Notes under the pieces: model-generated
Seen by the model: the letters and a program-made list of their open reading frames with translations, nothing else
Databases searched by the model: none
What the model was told of the DNA's origin: nothing
Part shown: piece after piece, positions 56,468-64,000 of the stretch
Numbering within the stretch: the first letter of the stretch is position 1
Layout of the letters: the number at the start of each line of letters is the position of its first letter
NCBI RefSeq assembly: GCF_002305895.1
Contig: NZ_CP022203.1
Span: 1,838,501 to 1,902,500 of the forward strand
Direction of reading: 5' to 3'
Source: Corallococcus macrosporus DSM 14697
Lineage (GTDB): Bacteria > Myxococcota > Myxococcia > Myxococcales > Myxococcaceae
Length of the DNA: 64,000 nucleotides
Program-made: the position numbers and the translations under genes

Positions 56468-57607
56468 ATGAGTCAGGCCTCTCCTTCTCAACCGCTTTCA
56501 CCTCCTCCTTCGCAGCCAACGCCGCCGAAGGGGATGCCCGTCCTTGTCATGCTCATCGCCTCCTGCTTCGTGCTGGCCTTCATGGGCTGGGTCATGAGGC
56601 TTGGATACCCTGGAGCGGTGCTGGGAGCGGGCGCCCTCGCTGGGTCCATCGCAATCTTCAGGAAGAAGGACTCCAAGCACCGCAGCGCTGCCGTCATTGG
56701 CGCAATTGCTTCTGGCATTGTCGTCTTCGGCGCCATCGGGAACGGGAACGAGAAGTCGCGCAGCGAAGCTGCGAAGGCGGCCTCCATCGAAGAGGCGCGG
56801 CAGAAGGCGGAAGCAAGTCGCGCTCATGAAGAGGACGTGTCCTCGCGCATTGCTGCGCTGGTTGCGTCGACGGCTCCCCAGGAGGCAGTAGACCTTTGCA
56901 ACAGCTTTGGGGACGTCGGAGCTATCCCCGAGAAAGGCCGTGCCGGGTGCGGTGTGGCGTACCTTGCCAAGGGCCGCGAGTCGCTGGCCGCCGCGAAGCT
57001 CGCAGAGGCAGTGCCCCTCCTGGAGAGGGCGAGTGCCTTGTCTCCAGGCAACGCAGACGCGGCGACCGCGCTTTCGAGCGCGAGGGAGCTGCGCGGCAAG
57101 GAGGACTTCAAGAACAAGGGGCCGGAAGTCTCCGCTGGGCTGGCGCGTGCATTGACCCATGCCAAGGCGAAGGAATGGGAAGCGGCGGAGACGGAGCTGA
57201 ACGCTGCTGACGCCACCCTGAAGGCATTTGAGGGACTCGAGGTCGCCAAGTCGAAGGAGTGGAACATGCTGTCGGGCCAGGCCGCCCAGCAACGCAAGCG
57301 CATCCAGCCAGGGCTGGAGAAGCTCGAACTCCAGCGTCAGGCGCAGAAGGTGATGGTGGAGATGCGCGGGGAGAAGCCGCTGAACTCACCTTGGGATGGC
57401 TCGGTGCCGGAGGTGGAGCGGTACCTCAAGAAGGTGATGAACGACCCGGACAGCTATGAGCATGTCTCGTCGTCGGCTCCTGTTGCCCGCGACGCCTACT
57501 GGATTGTGAAGAGCTCCTTCCGTGGGAAGAACGCCTTCGGAGGGAAGGTCATCAACACGAGGTACTTCTTCATTCAGCAGGGGCAGGTTGTCCGCGTGGA
57601 GGAGTAG
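56468..57607 (+). CDS. Membrane protein with helical repeats and conserved C-terminal domain
   Basis: The 379-aa protein has a Pro-rich N-terminus and two or three transmembrane helices (GMPVLVMLIASCFVLAFMGW, AVLGAGALAGSIAIF, SAAVIGAIASGIVVFG). A TPR-like helical region includes ESLAAAKLAEAVPLLERASA. The C-terminal domain SPWDGSVPEVERYLKKVMND with FRGKNAFGGKVINTRYFF is widely seen at the end of bacterial membrane proteins and lipoproteins. Function unknown. Confidence 0.65.
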   Translation: MSQASPSQPLSPPPSQPTPPKGMPVLVMLIASCFVLAFMGWVMRLGYPGAVLGAGALAGSIAIFRKKDSKHRSAAVIGAIASGIVVFGAIGNGNEKSRSEAAKAASIEEARQKAEASRAHEEDVSSRIAALVASTAPQEAVDLCNSFGDVGAIPEKGRAGCGVAYLAKGRESLAAAKLAEAVPLLERASALSPGNADAATALSSARELRGKEDFKNKGPEVSAGLARALTHAKAKEWEAAETELNAADATLKAFEGLEVAKSKEWNMLSGQAAQQRKRIQPGLEKLELQRQAQKVMVEMRGEKPLNSPWDGSVPEVERYLKKVMNDPDSYEHVSSSAPVARDAYWIVKSSFRGKNAFGGKVINTRYFFIQQGQVVRVEE

Positions 57608-57733
57608 GGCGGTGCCCCCCCCACGTGACGAGGTGCCAAGCTCTTCTCCGCCCGTTCCGTCAATCGCTGCTGGACGACTCGCTCACATGAGCAGGAGAGG
57701 AGCATCGGAGCCTCAAAGGAGACGAGACTAGGT

Positions 57734-58525
57734 ATGAATCAGTACTTCCATCTTACCGCACAACAACTCATGACGCGTCTCGCTCAGATTCGCGTATTTG
57801 TCACCAACCACAACCCTACTATCGGTACGCTCACGGAGACTGTACTTCGCGAGTTCCTTAAGGAACACCTTCCTGAATCCGTCGGCGTCGCGCAAGGCTT
57901 CGTACTTGGTAATGATGACGTCTTGTCCCCCCAAATGGACATCGTCCTGTACGACCGGCATCGGCACGCGCCCGTGTATCGGCTTCATGATATCGTGATC
58001 CTTCGACCAGAAGCGGTGCTCTCGATAATCGAAGTCAAGACCACGATCAATAAGAGCATCATGCACGATGCCGTTCGGTATTTTCGTCGTCTGCCGTACA
58101 TTCCTCATGTGCAGACACACCTCTTCATTTATGATGCAAAGTCAATCGATAGCATTGGGAGCTATCTTCGTAGTTTTCCACATGAAGGGGAGTGGAAGTC
58201 TTTTGATCACGACACGTTCGAGATGCTTCCGGACTACGTGACTGGCATCGATGAATCATACCACCTAGGAAAGAGCGCGGTTATCCACGACTCGGATGAC
58301 GTAGGATACGCCTCTTGGTTCTATGAGGACGCGGCGGGGACGCAGATCAGCGCGCTCCAGCTTTTTCTTGAAAGCATCTACAGGCACATCGATGGGAGAA
58401 TTGGCACGCAACTGATTCAGCCGCAGACCCAAGACACGGGGGGGCTCAACCCTGAAGAGCAGGGCTCTGGTCGGCGAAACCGACGGACCACGCACATCCA
58501 CGCCATCTCCCTCTTCCCGATGTAG
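57734..58525 (+). CDS. DUF6602-like PD-(D/E)xK nuclease protein
   Basis: GGAGACGAG lies 13 nt before the ATG. The 263-aa protein has NPTIGTLTETVLREFLKEHL, then GVAQGFVLGNDDVLSPQMDI and LSIIEVKTTINKS, giving E, D and ExK of a nuclease core. C-terminal half unassigned. Markedly AT-richer than its neighbours, indicating recent transfer. DUF6602 proteins are often near defence genes; activity is not known. Confidence 0.65.
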   Translation: MNQYFHLTAQQLMTRLAQIRVFVTNHNPTIGTLTETVLREFLKEHLPESVGVAQGFVLGNDDVLSPQMDIVLYDRHRHAPVYRLHDIVILRPEAVLSIIEVKTTINKSIMHDAVRYFRRLPYIPHVQTHLFIYDAKSIDSIGSYLRSFPHEGEWKSFDHDTFEMLPDYVTGIDESYHLGKSAVIHDSDDVGYASWFYEDAAGTQISALQLFLESIYRHIDGRIGTQLIQPQTQDTGGLNPEEQGSGRRNRRTTHIHAISLFPM

Positions 58526-58688
58526 CGCGTAGAGACGGATAGGGAACTCCGCCACGGCGTGACCCTCGCCACTCCTTCAGGAGCTTCTTCCGACCTACTT
58601 AGTGTGGTGGCGACATTGGGCGTCGCGCTAGAGTCTACCGGGCCGGCTATCAACAGAGCCGCTCAGGGCTCTATTCCGGAGGAAATAG

Positions 58689-58976
58689 GTGAGAAATCTC
58701 GAGCAAGAAGAGGCCAAGGAGAGGATGCGGCGAGAACTCCTGCCTGTGGTGCTTGAGGAGATTGGTTTGACTGGATTGTATATGACGGACGAACTTACTC
58801 GGCCGATGGCTGGAGTATTGGCCGGCCTCATTGAGCAGAGTGGCGTTGAGGTGATTCACCTCAATGTTATTCCTTGGGTTGGTGTTCATGCCTATTTGAC
58901 GCATGCGAAGTATGATTTGGTGAAAGGTAAGTTGGAGGGTATGGCGATGGCTAGGTTTGGCGACGGAAGCATCTAG
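58689..58976 (+). CDS. Unknown small protein (95 aa)
   Basis: The GTG start at 58689 has GGAGGAAATAG directly before it. AT-richer codons. The centre (MTDELTRPMAGVLAGLIEQS, then VIHLNVIPWVGVHAY) is mixed alpha/beta. It overlaps the convergent 46-aa gene by 4 bp. Confidence 0.5.
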   Translation: MRNLEQEEAKERMRRELLPVVLEEIGLTGLYMTDELTRPMAGVLAGLIEQSGVEVIHLNVIPWVGVHAYLTHAKYDLVKGKLEGMAMARFGDGSI

Positions 58977-59113
58977 AGGTAATCGGCCTGGCCCTGTGTC
59001 TCGACTTCAAGGGCACGAAGCGCGCTGCCCGCGCCTTCCGCCCGGGTGGCCGCTGCCTCATACCGGCCGGCGTAGCCGAGGGTGATGAGGTTCAGCAGGG
59101 CGCCTTCCGCCAT
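58973..59113 (-). CDS. Small protein (46 aa), convergent
   Basis: Start at 59113 with GGAGGGG 5 nt upstream. Helical, small residues (MAEGALLNLITLGYAGRYEA). Possibly a short helical or membrane-associated peptide. Supported mainly by the ribosome-binding site. Confidence 0.4.
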   Translation of the reverse strand: MAEGALLNLITLGYAGRYEAAATRAEGAGSALRALEVETQGQADYL

Positions 59114-59885
59114 GGATGTCCCCTCCGCATGCTGCGAAAGCGGCGAAGGTAGCAGTGCATGCTTCGCTCGAAACTGCGTGGAAACTCATGCCTTCTCGCG
59201 CAGGCAGGCGGTGTTTGTTCGCGCGCAGCTCCTCGCGGGCGGAAACGGCCTCGCCTCCGCAGATCAGCGGGGCCGTCTTGGGGCGGGCGCGGCGGACCGC
59301 TGCGCGGGCCTCGACACGGCCCCGCAACGGGCGCTGGCGGCGAACGCGGGCGCATCCTCGGGCTGTCCCCGTCCTCGCCCAGCCGGAGCCACCACGGCGC
59401 GCGGGCAAGGGCCGAGAGGAGGGGCAGAGGGCCGTGCCGAGGACGCGGCCAAGAGTTTCTGAGAGCCGTCTCGGAGAGTCTGCGCGCGAGACGAAATCAG
59501 GAGTACCCAGTAAGGACTGAGGGCGTTTCGCTCTCTCGGTTAACAGAAACGAAGGGCCGGACTGGCCTCAAAAGGCTCCGGGCCGTCTTGGAGACAGGGA
59601 AGCGAAGCAACCCTGGAAGGTACGACATCGAAAGCCCTGGATTGTTAGAATCGGTCGCCCGAAGTGGTTAACAAAACTGTTAACCACTCTCGGCCTCTCT
59701 CTCCCCAAAACGGGTGAAAGAGCGGTCCAGAGAGCCCAATCGGCGGCGGAGGAGAGGGGCATCTCGCTCTGCGGGGTAGAGAGCCGAGAGCGCCCTCTTC
59801 GTCACCGCGAGCCAGAATCCCTTGGGATTCAGCGGCTTAAGCACGAAGGCCCCGCGATATCATCGCGAGGCCCTTGTTAAACAAA
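59114..59885. other. Intergenic, 770 bp, before tRNA cluster terminator
   Basis: No credible gene. Holds a perfect 10-bp inverted repeat (59663-59688) and a CGCGAT hairpin (59846-59871) that may add a second termination step for the tRNA transcript. Confidence 0.4.
59663..59688. repeat. Inverted repeat AGTGGTTAAC / GTTAACCACT
   Basis: 10-bp arms with a 6-nt loop in an otherwise GC-rich area; the GTTAAC word recurs nearby. Could be an operator, a stem-loop or an integration-site relic. Confidence 0.5.
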
Positions 59886-59913
59886 AAGGGCCCTACCGGT
59901 TGGTAGGACCCTT
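59886..59913 (-). terminator. Terminator of tRNA operon
   Basis: On the minus strand AAGGGTCCTACC, AACC loop, GGTAGGGCCCTT is followed by TTTTTGTTT: strong stem plus T-tract, ending 8 nt past the tRNA-Asn gene. Confidence 0.85.
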
Positions 59914-59920
59914 CAAGTAG

Positions 59921-59993
59921 CTCCCCAGGAGGGATTCGAACCCTCGACCCCGCGGTTAACAGCCGCGTGCTCTGCCAATTGAGCTACCGGGGA
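59921..59993 (-). tRNA. tRNA-Asn(GTT)
   Basis: The cloverleaf reads TCCCCGG acceptor, anticodon loop CTGTTAA, T-arm GGGTTCGAATCCC and discriminator G. Last gene of the three-tRNA cluster. Confidence 0.95.
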
Positions 59994-59999
59994 ATGTGA

Positions 60000-60070
60000 T
60001 ACCTCCGGAGGGAGTCGAACCCTCGCCACCCGCTTAAGAGGCGGGTGCTCGACCGATGAGCTACGGAGGC
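60000..60070 (-). tRNA. tRNA-Lys(CTT)
   Basis: Acceptor GCCTCCG/CGGAGGT, anticodon loop CTCTTAA giving CTT, T-loop TTCGACT. Confidence 0.92.
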
Positions 60071-60076
60071 GTGATG

Positions 60077-60151
60077 TCTGGGTGGCAGGATTTGAACCTG
60101 CGGCCTCACGGATCCGAACCGTGCGCTCTGGCCAGGCTGAGCTACACCCAG
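60077..60151 (-). tRNA. tRNA-Pro(CGG)
   Basis: Acceptor CTGGGTG/CACCCAG with the C1-G72 pair characteristic of bacterial proline tRNA; anticodon stem CACGG/CCGTG with loop TTCGGAT giving CGG. Confidence 0.88.
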
Positions 60152-60171
60152 GTGATGAAGTTGTCTGTGAT

Positions 60172-60206
60172 TGGGGACGCTGGGAGTCGAACCCACCGGC
60201 CCGGAA
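60172..60206 (-). pseudogene. Orphan tRNA-like 3' end
   Basis: The minus strand shows TGGGTTCGACTCCCA followed by GCGTCCCCA, a T-arm and acceptor 3' strand, but no matching GGGGACG 5' half within 150 nt. A terminator-like hairpin sits where the 5' half should be. It resembles the tRNA end left by an integrated and partly deleted element. Confidence 0.5.
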
Positions 60207-60243
60207 CGACAAAAGGCCGGGTTCCCTGGTGGGAGCCCGGCCT
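60207..60243 (-). terminator. Terminator-like hairpin followed by TTTT
   Basis: On the minus strand AGGCCGGG and CCCGGCCT pair, followed by TTTTG. It would stop transcripts from the right before the tRNA cluster. Confidence 0.6.
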
Positions 60244-60281
60244 CCGCGGAGCCTGACGCGTCCGGATGAGGGGCGCGTGCG

Positions 60282-60413
60282 TCAGCGGGAGTCGGGCGGA
60301 CTCTTGGAATTGGCGCGGAGCCCGCCGCAAAAGGACGGAGCCGCGTCGATGTCGAACCAGGGGTTGCTCGGAGACTGGGCGCTCTTCGGATACTTCCGCG
60401 AAATCATCGTCAT
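60282..60413 (-). CDS. Possible small protein (43 aa)
   Basis: ATG at 60413. Protein-like text (MTMISRKYPKSAQSPSNPWF), ending about 40 nt before the terminator hairpin. Low confidence. Confidence 0.3.
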   Translation of the reverse strand: MTMISRKYPKSAQSPSNPWFDIDAAPSFCGGLRANSKSPPDSR

Positions 60414-60529
60414 GGCATCACGCCCCTTTCTTGGGAGGAAGAGACGCTCCGGAAATTCATCTCTGACAGGCATGGAGCGAAGCCCGCTTCAAACGCCGCT
60501 TTCGCGCGGGGCTGTGCCGCGGACACCGC

Positions 60530-61549
60530 TCATCCCGGCGTGGGCTCAGCGTCGAGCCGGGCACGTTCGCGCGCGCTCCTTCGATAGGCGCCGGGGCGCT
60601 CTCCGCGGAAGCGCACGAAGGCGCGGCTGAACGAAGGCACGCTCTCGTAGCCTACGCGAGCCGCGATGTCGTCGATGGCCAGGTCGGTGTCGCGCAGGAA
60701 CTCCGCCGCGCGTGTCATGCGCCACCGGGCGATGTACTCGAGCGGCGGCTCACCGACGAGCTCGGTGAACCGCGCCGCGAAGGTGGAGCGTGAGAGGCCC
60801 ACCTGCGTCCCGAGCGAGGCGACCGTCCAGTGCGCTCCAGGCCGTTGGTGGATGAGCCCGAGCGCCTCGCGGATGGCGTCATCGCCCAGCGCCGCGATGC
60901 CTGGATGTCTGCACACGTGTCCCGAAGTCCCACCGGTGGTGGCGAGCGAGCGCAGTGCCTGGACGAACAGCACGTCCGCGAGGCGCTGGAGCACGAGCAT
61001 GCTCGCCGGGCCGGGATGGGCTGCCTCGGCGAGGAGGAGCTGGAGCGTGGCGGAGACCCACGGCGCCGTCGCGCGGTCGTTCGGGCTCAGCGCGACCACG
61101 CGCGGCAGGCTGGCGAGCAGTGACGGCGGACGCCCTCCGAGGTCGAAGAAACCGGTGAGGATGGACGTCGGTGCGCCGCTTCCCCCGAGCTTCCTTGGAC
61201 CTGGCTCGGTGCAGCGCCTGCCGTCGTGGGCATCGAGCGGCGGGGTCGTCAGGGCGTCGCGCAGGACGTGACCCGTTCCATGCGGGAGGAAGGCCGCGTC
61301 CCCGACGGAGAGGTCGAGTGGGCGCTCCCCTTCGACCTCGAGCCGGCCTGCCCCGCGAGCGATGAGATAGAACACCGCTCGCTCGTGTGTCCGGAGGCGA
61401 ATTCCCCACGGCGCCCGTGCCTCGATGCGCTTGTAGAGCGCGTTGCGCAGGAGCGAGACGCCCAGCACATCCGCCAGGGCGTCGCCACGGGGGTCCTCAA
61501 GGTCCAGCTCGACAGGACGCCTGGCTACTTTATTCGGACGAGGAGGCAT
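60530..61549 (-). CDS. AraC-family transcriptional regulator
   Basis: In this 339-aa protein the cupin_6-type sensor is residues 20-200 (GIRLRTHERAVFYLIARGAG) and the AraC DNA-binding domain is 225-325 (WTVASLGTQVGLSRSTFAAR, then FLRDTDLAIDDIAARVGYES). Start ATG 61549. Divergent from the nitroreductase, which it probably controls through the 100-bp shared upstream gap. Confidence 0.9.
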   Translation of the reverse strand: MPPRPNKVARRPVELDLEDPRGDALADVLGVSLLRNALYKRIEARAPWGIRLRTHERAVFYLIARGAGRLEVEGERPLDLSVGDAAFLPHGTGHVLRDALTTPPLDAHDGRRCTEPGPRKLGGSGAPTSILTGFFDLGGRPPSLLASLPRVVALSPNDRATAPWVSATLQLLLAEAAHPGPASMLVLQRLADVLFVQALRSLATTGGTSGHVCRHPGIAALGDDAIREALGLIHQRPGAHWTVASLGTQVGLSRSTFAARFTELVGEPPLEYIARWRMTRAAEFLRDTDLAIDDIAARVGYESVPSFSRAFVRFRGERPGAYRRSARERARLDAEPTPG

Positions 61550-61652
61550 TGAGCGTCCATAGCGCGCTCCGTATTTAAAGGCCAATCCCGTTGCGCGTGC
61601 GTCGCCCGCTCCATCAAGGGAGCCGCCGCGCGCGCGCCGAAAAGGTGAAGCC

Positions 61653-62246
61653 ATGTCCGAAGCCCGTTCCGAGGAGCTCGCGCTCCTCTTCCGTGAAGCA
61701 CGTACGCACAATGCCTGGATCGACCGCCCGGTGGACGATGCGCTCCTGGCGCGGGTCTACGAGCTCGCGAGGATGGGGCCCACCAGCGCGAACGCCCATC
61801 CGATGCGGCTGGTGTTCGTGAAGAGCGCTGACGCGAAGGCGAAGCTTCTGCCGGCGGTGCTTCCGCTCAACTTCGACAAGGTCCGTACCGCGCCCGTGAC
61901 GGCCATCGTGGCCTACGACTCGGCGTTCTACGAGTTCATGCCGCAGCTCTTCCCCGCGCGCCCGGAGATGCGGGACGTCATGGCCGGCTACCCCGCCGAA
62001 GGCCGCGCGAAGCTCGCGGAGCAGAGCGCGTTTCTCGGCGCGGGGTACGTGATTCTCGCCGCGCGGGCGCTCGGGCTCGACGTGGGACCGCTCGGCGGCT
62101 TTGACCCCGCGGGCGTGGATGCCGCGTTCTTTCCCGACGGGAAGTGGCGGAGCGTCCTCCTGCTCAACCTGGGCTACGGCGATTCATCGCAGCTCCACCC
62201 TCGAAACCCTCGGCTCTCGTTCGACCAGGCGTGCCGGGTCGCTTGA
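61653..62246 (+). CDS. RutE/HadB-like nitroreductase (malonic semialdehyde reductase type)
   Basis: The 197-aa flavoprotein has [56 protein letters not shown] and [15 protein letters not shown], which follow E. coli RutE closely. It is FMN-dependent and reduces 3-oxopropanoate-like aldehydes with NADH. There are no other pyrimidine-degradation genes nearby, so the true substrate may differ; control by the adjacent AraC protein suggests an inducible detoxification role. Confidence 0.88.
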   Translation: MSEARSEELALLFREARTHNAWIDRPVDDALLARVYELARMGPTSANAHPMRLVFVKSADAKAKLLPAVLPLNFDKVRTAPVTAIVAYDSAFYEFMPQLFPARPEMRDVMAGYPAEGRAKLAEQSAFLGAGYVILAARALGLDVGPLGGFDPAGVDAAFFPDGKWRSVLLLNLGYGDSSQLHPRNPRLSFDQACRVA

Positions 62247-62263
62247 AGCGCCCCGCACAGTCC

Positions 62264-62833
62264 CTACGACACGACCGCGCTCAGGTTCACCAGCGAATCA
62301 CGGCGGGTGCCCTGCTTCACGAAGTCCTGGATGGCGCGCGCCAGCGTGGCGGCGAGCAGGCCCAGCAAGGGAAGGTGGGCGCCCCCTTCGCAGGTGGCCT
62401 GGCCCGGTGCGTCCTCGGCATCCGGGACGAAGCGGTCGTCCCAGCGCACCAGGCCGAAGGTGCCGTCCGCGCTGACGGCGCCGTGCACCAGCGGCTTTCC
62501 CGCCTGGCGCGCGTAGTCGATGAGCACCTGGCGGCTGTGGTGGTTGTCCATGCAATCCACCAGCAGGTCCGCGCCACCGCAGAGCGCCGCCGCGTTGGCC
62601 CGGGTGAGCCGCACGCCATGCGCTTCCGCCTTCACGCCGTGCAGGTTGAGGAGCTGGAGCTTCAGCGCCTCCGCCTTGTTCCTGCCCACCGAGGGCTTCA
62701 CATACGCCTGCGAGAGCAGGTTCTTGGACTCCACCCGGTCGAAGTCCACGAAGACCAGGGTGGCATCCAGGTTGCGGCACAGCACCGCCGCCAAGGAGCC
62801 AATAGCCCCCACACCACAGAAGAGGATGCGCAT
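62264..62833 (-). CDS. ThiF/E1-like adenylyltransferase
   Basis: The 189-aa protein contains ILFCGVGAIGSLAAVLC (nucleotide loop), FVDFDRVESKNLLSQ (metal/ATP residues), VGRNKAEAL and LLVDCMDNHHSRQVLID. Shorter than usual MoeB/ThiF, lacking the zinc Cys pairs; a possible catalytic Cys lies in ATCEGGAHLP. It is 9 nt downstream of an 82-aa gene, so a small protein substrate is plausible. Confidence 0.8.
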   Translation of the reverse strand: MRILFCGVGAIGSLAAVLCRNLDATLVFVDFDRVESKNLLSQAYVKPSVGRNKAEALKLQLLNLHGVKAEAHGVRLTRANAAALCGGADLLVDCMDNHHSRQVLIDYARQAGKPLVHGAVSADGTFGLVRWDDRFVPDAEDAPGQATCEGGAHLPLLGLLAATLARAIQDFVKQGTRRDSLVNLSAVVS

Positions 62834-62842
62834 GGCGGGCCC

Positions 62843-63091
62843 CTACCGTGCCCCGAAGGGGACCTTGGGGCGCAGGTAGATGCGCTCCTCTCCGCGAGCG
62901 CCCCGGAGCCGGTCGACGACGAAGTGGGCGAACGCGTCATCACGGAGCTGGCTCAGGTGGAGGCCGGGCACGCCGCCCGAGCGGACCAGCTCCGTCGCGA
63001 TGCGGCGGATGTCGGCGTCCGGCACGGGGCCGTCCAACTCCACCGGGACGTCCGCGGACATGCCGTCATAGGTGATGTTGAGCGTGGCCAT
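62843..63091 (-). CDS. Small partner protein of ThiF-like enzyme (82 aa)
   Basis: Opens with a beta hairpin-like MATLNITYDGMSADVPVELD and ends IYLRPKVPFGAR. The strand pattern and size suit a ubiquitin/ThiS-like beta-grasp or ancillary protein, though the usual C-terminal GG is absent. First gene of the pair, with GGAGG upstream. Confidence 0.55.
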   Translation of the reverse strand: MATLNITYDGMSADVPVELDGPVPDADIRRIATELVRSGGVPGLHLSQLRDDAFAHFVVDRLRGARGEERIYLRPKVPFGAR

Positions 63092-63541
63092 CGTCGTGTG
63101 CGCCTCCTCGCGCGTCCGGCGGAGCGCGAGTCTGCGTCCGGTGGAGCTTCACGCCGGGACGGGGAACGGCGCGTGTCCTGACGCCGCCCCGCGAGTCCGT
63201 CTGTCATTGACGCCAGGGCCCGGCAGGCGGCGTCAACCCTGTCGCGCTGGGGAATCCCAGATGGGATTGCGGCGTGTTCTTGAATCGCTGGCTTTGATGC
63301 CGTGCGTGGCATCCAGGTCCATGTTGACCCGTTGTTTCGTGTCAGGACGATTCTGTGTCTTCAGCGCGCGCGTCGTCGCGGACGCGGTGGCTGCATTCAC
63401 AGGGGGCTCCTTTTCCTCCAGGAGTCGTGGCACTAGAGTCGGCCGTGCCTCTCTGGCGCGGATGCGCTTGCCAGTCGCCGCGGAGAGGCTTCATCACACA
63501 AGGCCCGGTCCGCGACCTCCCGGAGGAGGGCTGCGGAACGG
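63092..63541. other. Intergenic, 450 bp
   Basis: Open frames on both strands are low-complexity and lack ribosome-binding sites. It would hold promoters for the divergent genes on either side. No repeat or RNA gene seen. Confidence 0.4.
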
Positions 63542-64000
63542 ATGCATATGGACACCCGCATTCAGTGCCCGCATTGCGCCTTCCTGCATGAACGGCAGGC
63601 CGCGCCGCTATGCCCGAGATGCCAGCGCTCCACCTCCGCCGTGCGCACGGCGCCGGACGCTTCGGCGAATGTCCTTTCCTCGCGGAGGCGGGTTGAAGAG
63701 GAGGAGGTCCTCGGTGACTTCTCCATCGACGTGGACCTGGAGCCGGAGGCGCCGGCGCCCCCGCGCCGTGTGCGTCCCGCTCCTGCTCCGCGTGCGGCGC
63801 GCGCACCAGGGCTCGCTGGGCGTCTTCGCGCCAGGTGGAGCGCTTGGGTTCCGGAGGAGTCCACTTCGGGCGCGCGCATCGCGGCTGTCTTCTTGCTCGT
63901 CAACGCGGCGCTGACGGTGGCGGGGCACTTCTTGTATCCCCACAGCCGCGTGGTGGATGTGTCGGGGTGGGTGTCCTCGGCGGTGGACGTGGCTCTGGCC
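63542..64000 (+). CDS. Zinc-ribbon membrane protein, C-terminus outside window
   Basis: Starts at ATG 63542 (or 63548). CPHCAFLHERQ and CPRCQRS form a zinc ribbon in the first 30 residues. A Pro-rich linker leads to the first hydrophobic helix (IAAVFLLVNAALTVAGHFLY) before the edge. Usually such proteins have several transmembrane helices; function unknown. Confidence 0.6.
   Translation, partial: MHMDTRIQCPHCAFLHERQAAPLCPRCQRSTSAVRTAPDASANVLSSRRRVEEEEVLGDFSIDVDLEPEAPAPPRRVRPAPAPRAARAPGLAGRLRARWSAWVPEESTSGARIAAVFLLVNAALTVAGHFLYPHSRVVDVSGWVSSAVDVALA

Noticed and set aside
56082-56519. 145-aa minus-strand frame in the 480-bp divergent gap
   Set aside because: Overlaps the start of the real membrane-protein gene and the palindrome; composition is not protein-like.
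59114-59520. Several 60-170 aa frames left of the tRNA cluster
   Set aside because: Overlapping frames on both strands in GC-rich DNA without ribosome-binding sites or domain patterns.
60172-60206. tmRNA 3' end
   Set aside because: No matching 5' acceptor half or tag-peptide region within about 400 bases on the minus strand.

Overview
The window reads as a chromosomal segment of a fruiting myxobacterium of the Myxococcus/Corallococcus/Pyxidicoccus group (order Myxococcales). The DNA is very GC-rich with GC-heavy third codon positions. The right half carries families typical of that group: a DUSAM-domain protein, a DUF2381 protein beside a membrane-anchored Ser/Thr kinase, a second kinase-like protein, and a lipoprotein nuclease toxin with a beta-barrel partner and an immunity candidate.

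Bases 1 to about 37,560 are most of a tailed-phage prophage, and its left end lies outside the window. The minus strand (1-22,402) holds packaging and head genes (small terminase, large terminase, portal, head morphogenesis, a fused DNA adenine methylase/XkdF-like protease, scaffold-like protein) plus a tightly overlapping run of a sigma-like factor and nucleases. The plus strand (27,640-37,526) holds a putative ssDNA-binding protein, SF2 helicase, primase-helicase, DUF2924 protein and a large serine integrase. Between the arms is a 5 kb control region with an array of 13 TGCCAC boxes, a promoter-like element present once per arm, and a second sigma-like gene. A different repeated element occurs four times, always in minus-strand orientation.

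The prophage looks dead but fixable on paper. The large terminase has a +1 frameshift. The central sigma-like gene is split by an IS21-family element with a 5-bp target duplication. The serine integrase is split by a 123-bp MITE-like insert with an 8-bp target duplication. In-silico removal of each insert restores the reading frame.

Between portal and large terminase sits an accessory slot (5,538-14,523) with two tandem cargo blocks. Each is bounded by a peptidase gene and a terminase 3' end, one set being remnants. The first block carries a likely operon: an unknown protein, an XRE-ImmA/IrrE metallopeptidase and a DUF3800 protein. It is the best candidate here for an undescribed defence, toxin-antitoxin or immunity-control system. 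The second peptidase copy is split by another IS21-family element.

From 37,581 to 40,690 an IS701 element, an IS5-type remnant and an isolated nuclease-like gene mark the prophage/host junction. Host accessory genes then run to about 59,000, including kinases, two XRE repressors that appear to share an operator design, the toxin/immunity cluster, and laterally acquired nuclease-like genes (an HNH protein and a DUF6602-like protein). A Pro-Lys-Asn tRNA cluster with a strong terminator follows. The right edge has an AraC regulator divergent from a RutE-like nitroreductase, a ThiF-like E1 with a small partner, and the start of a zinc-ribbon membrane protein.
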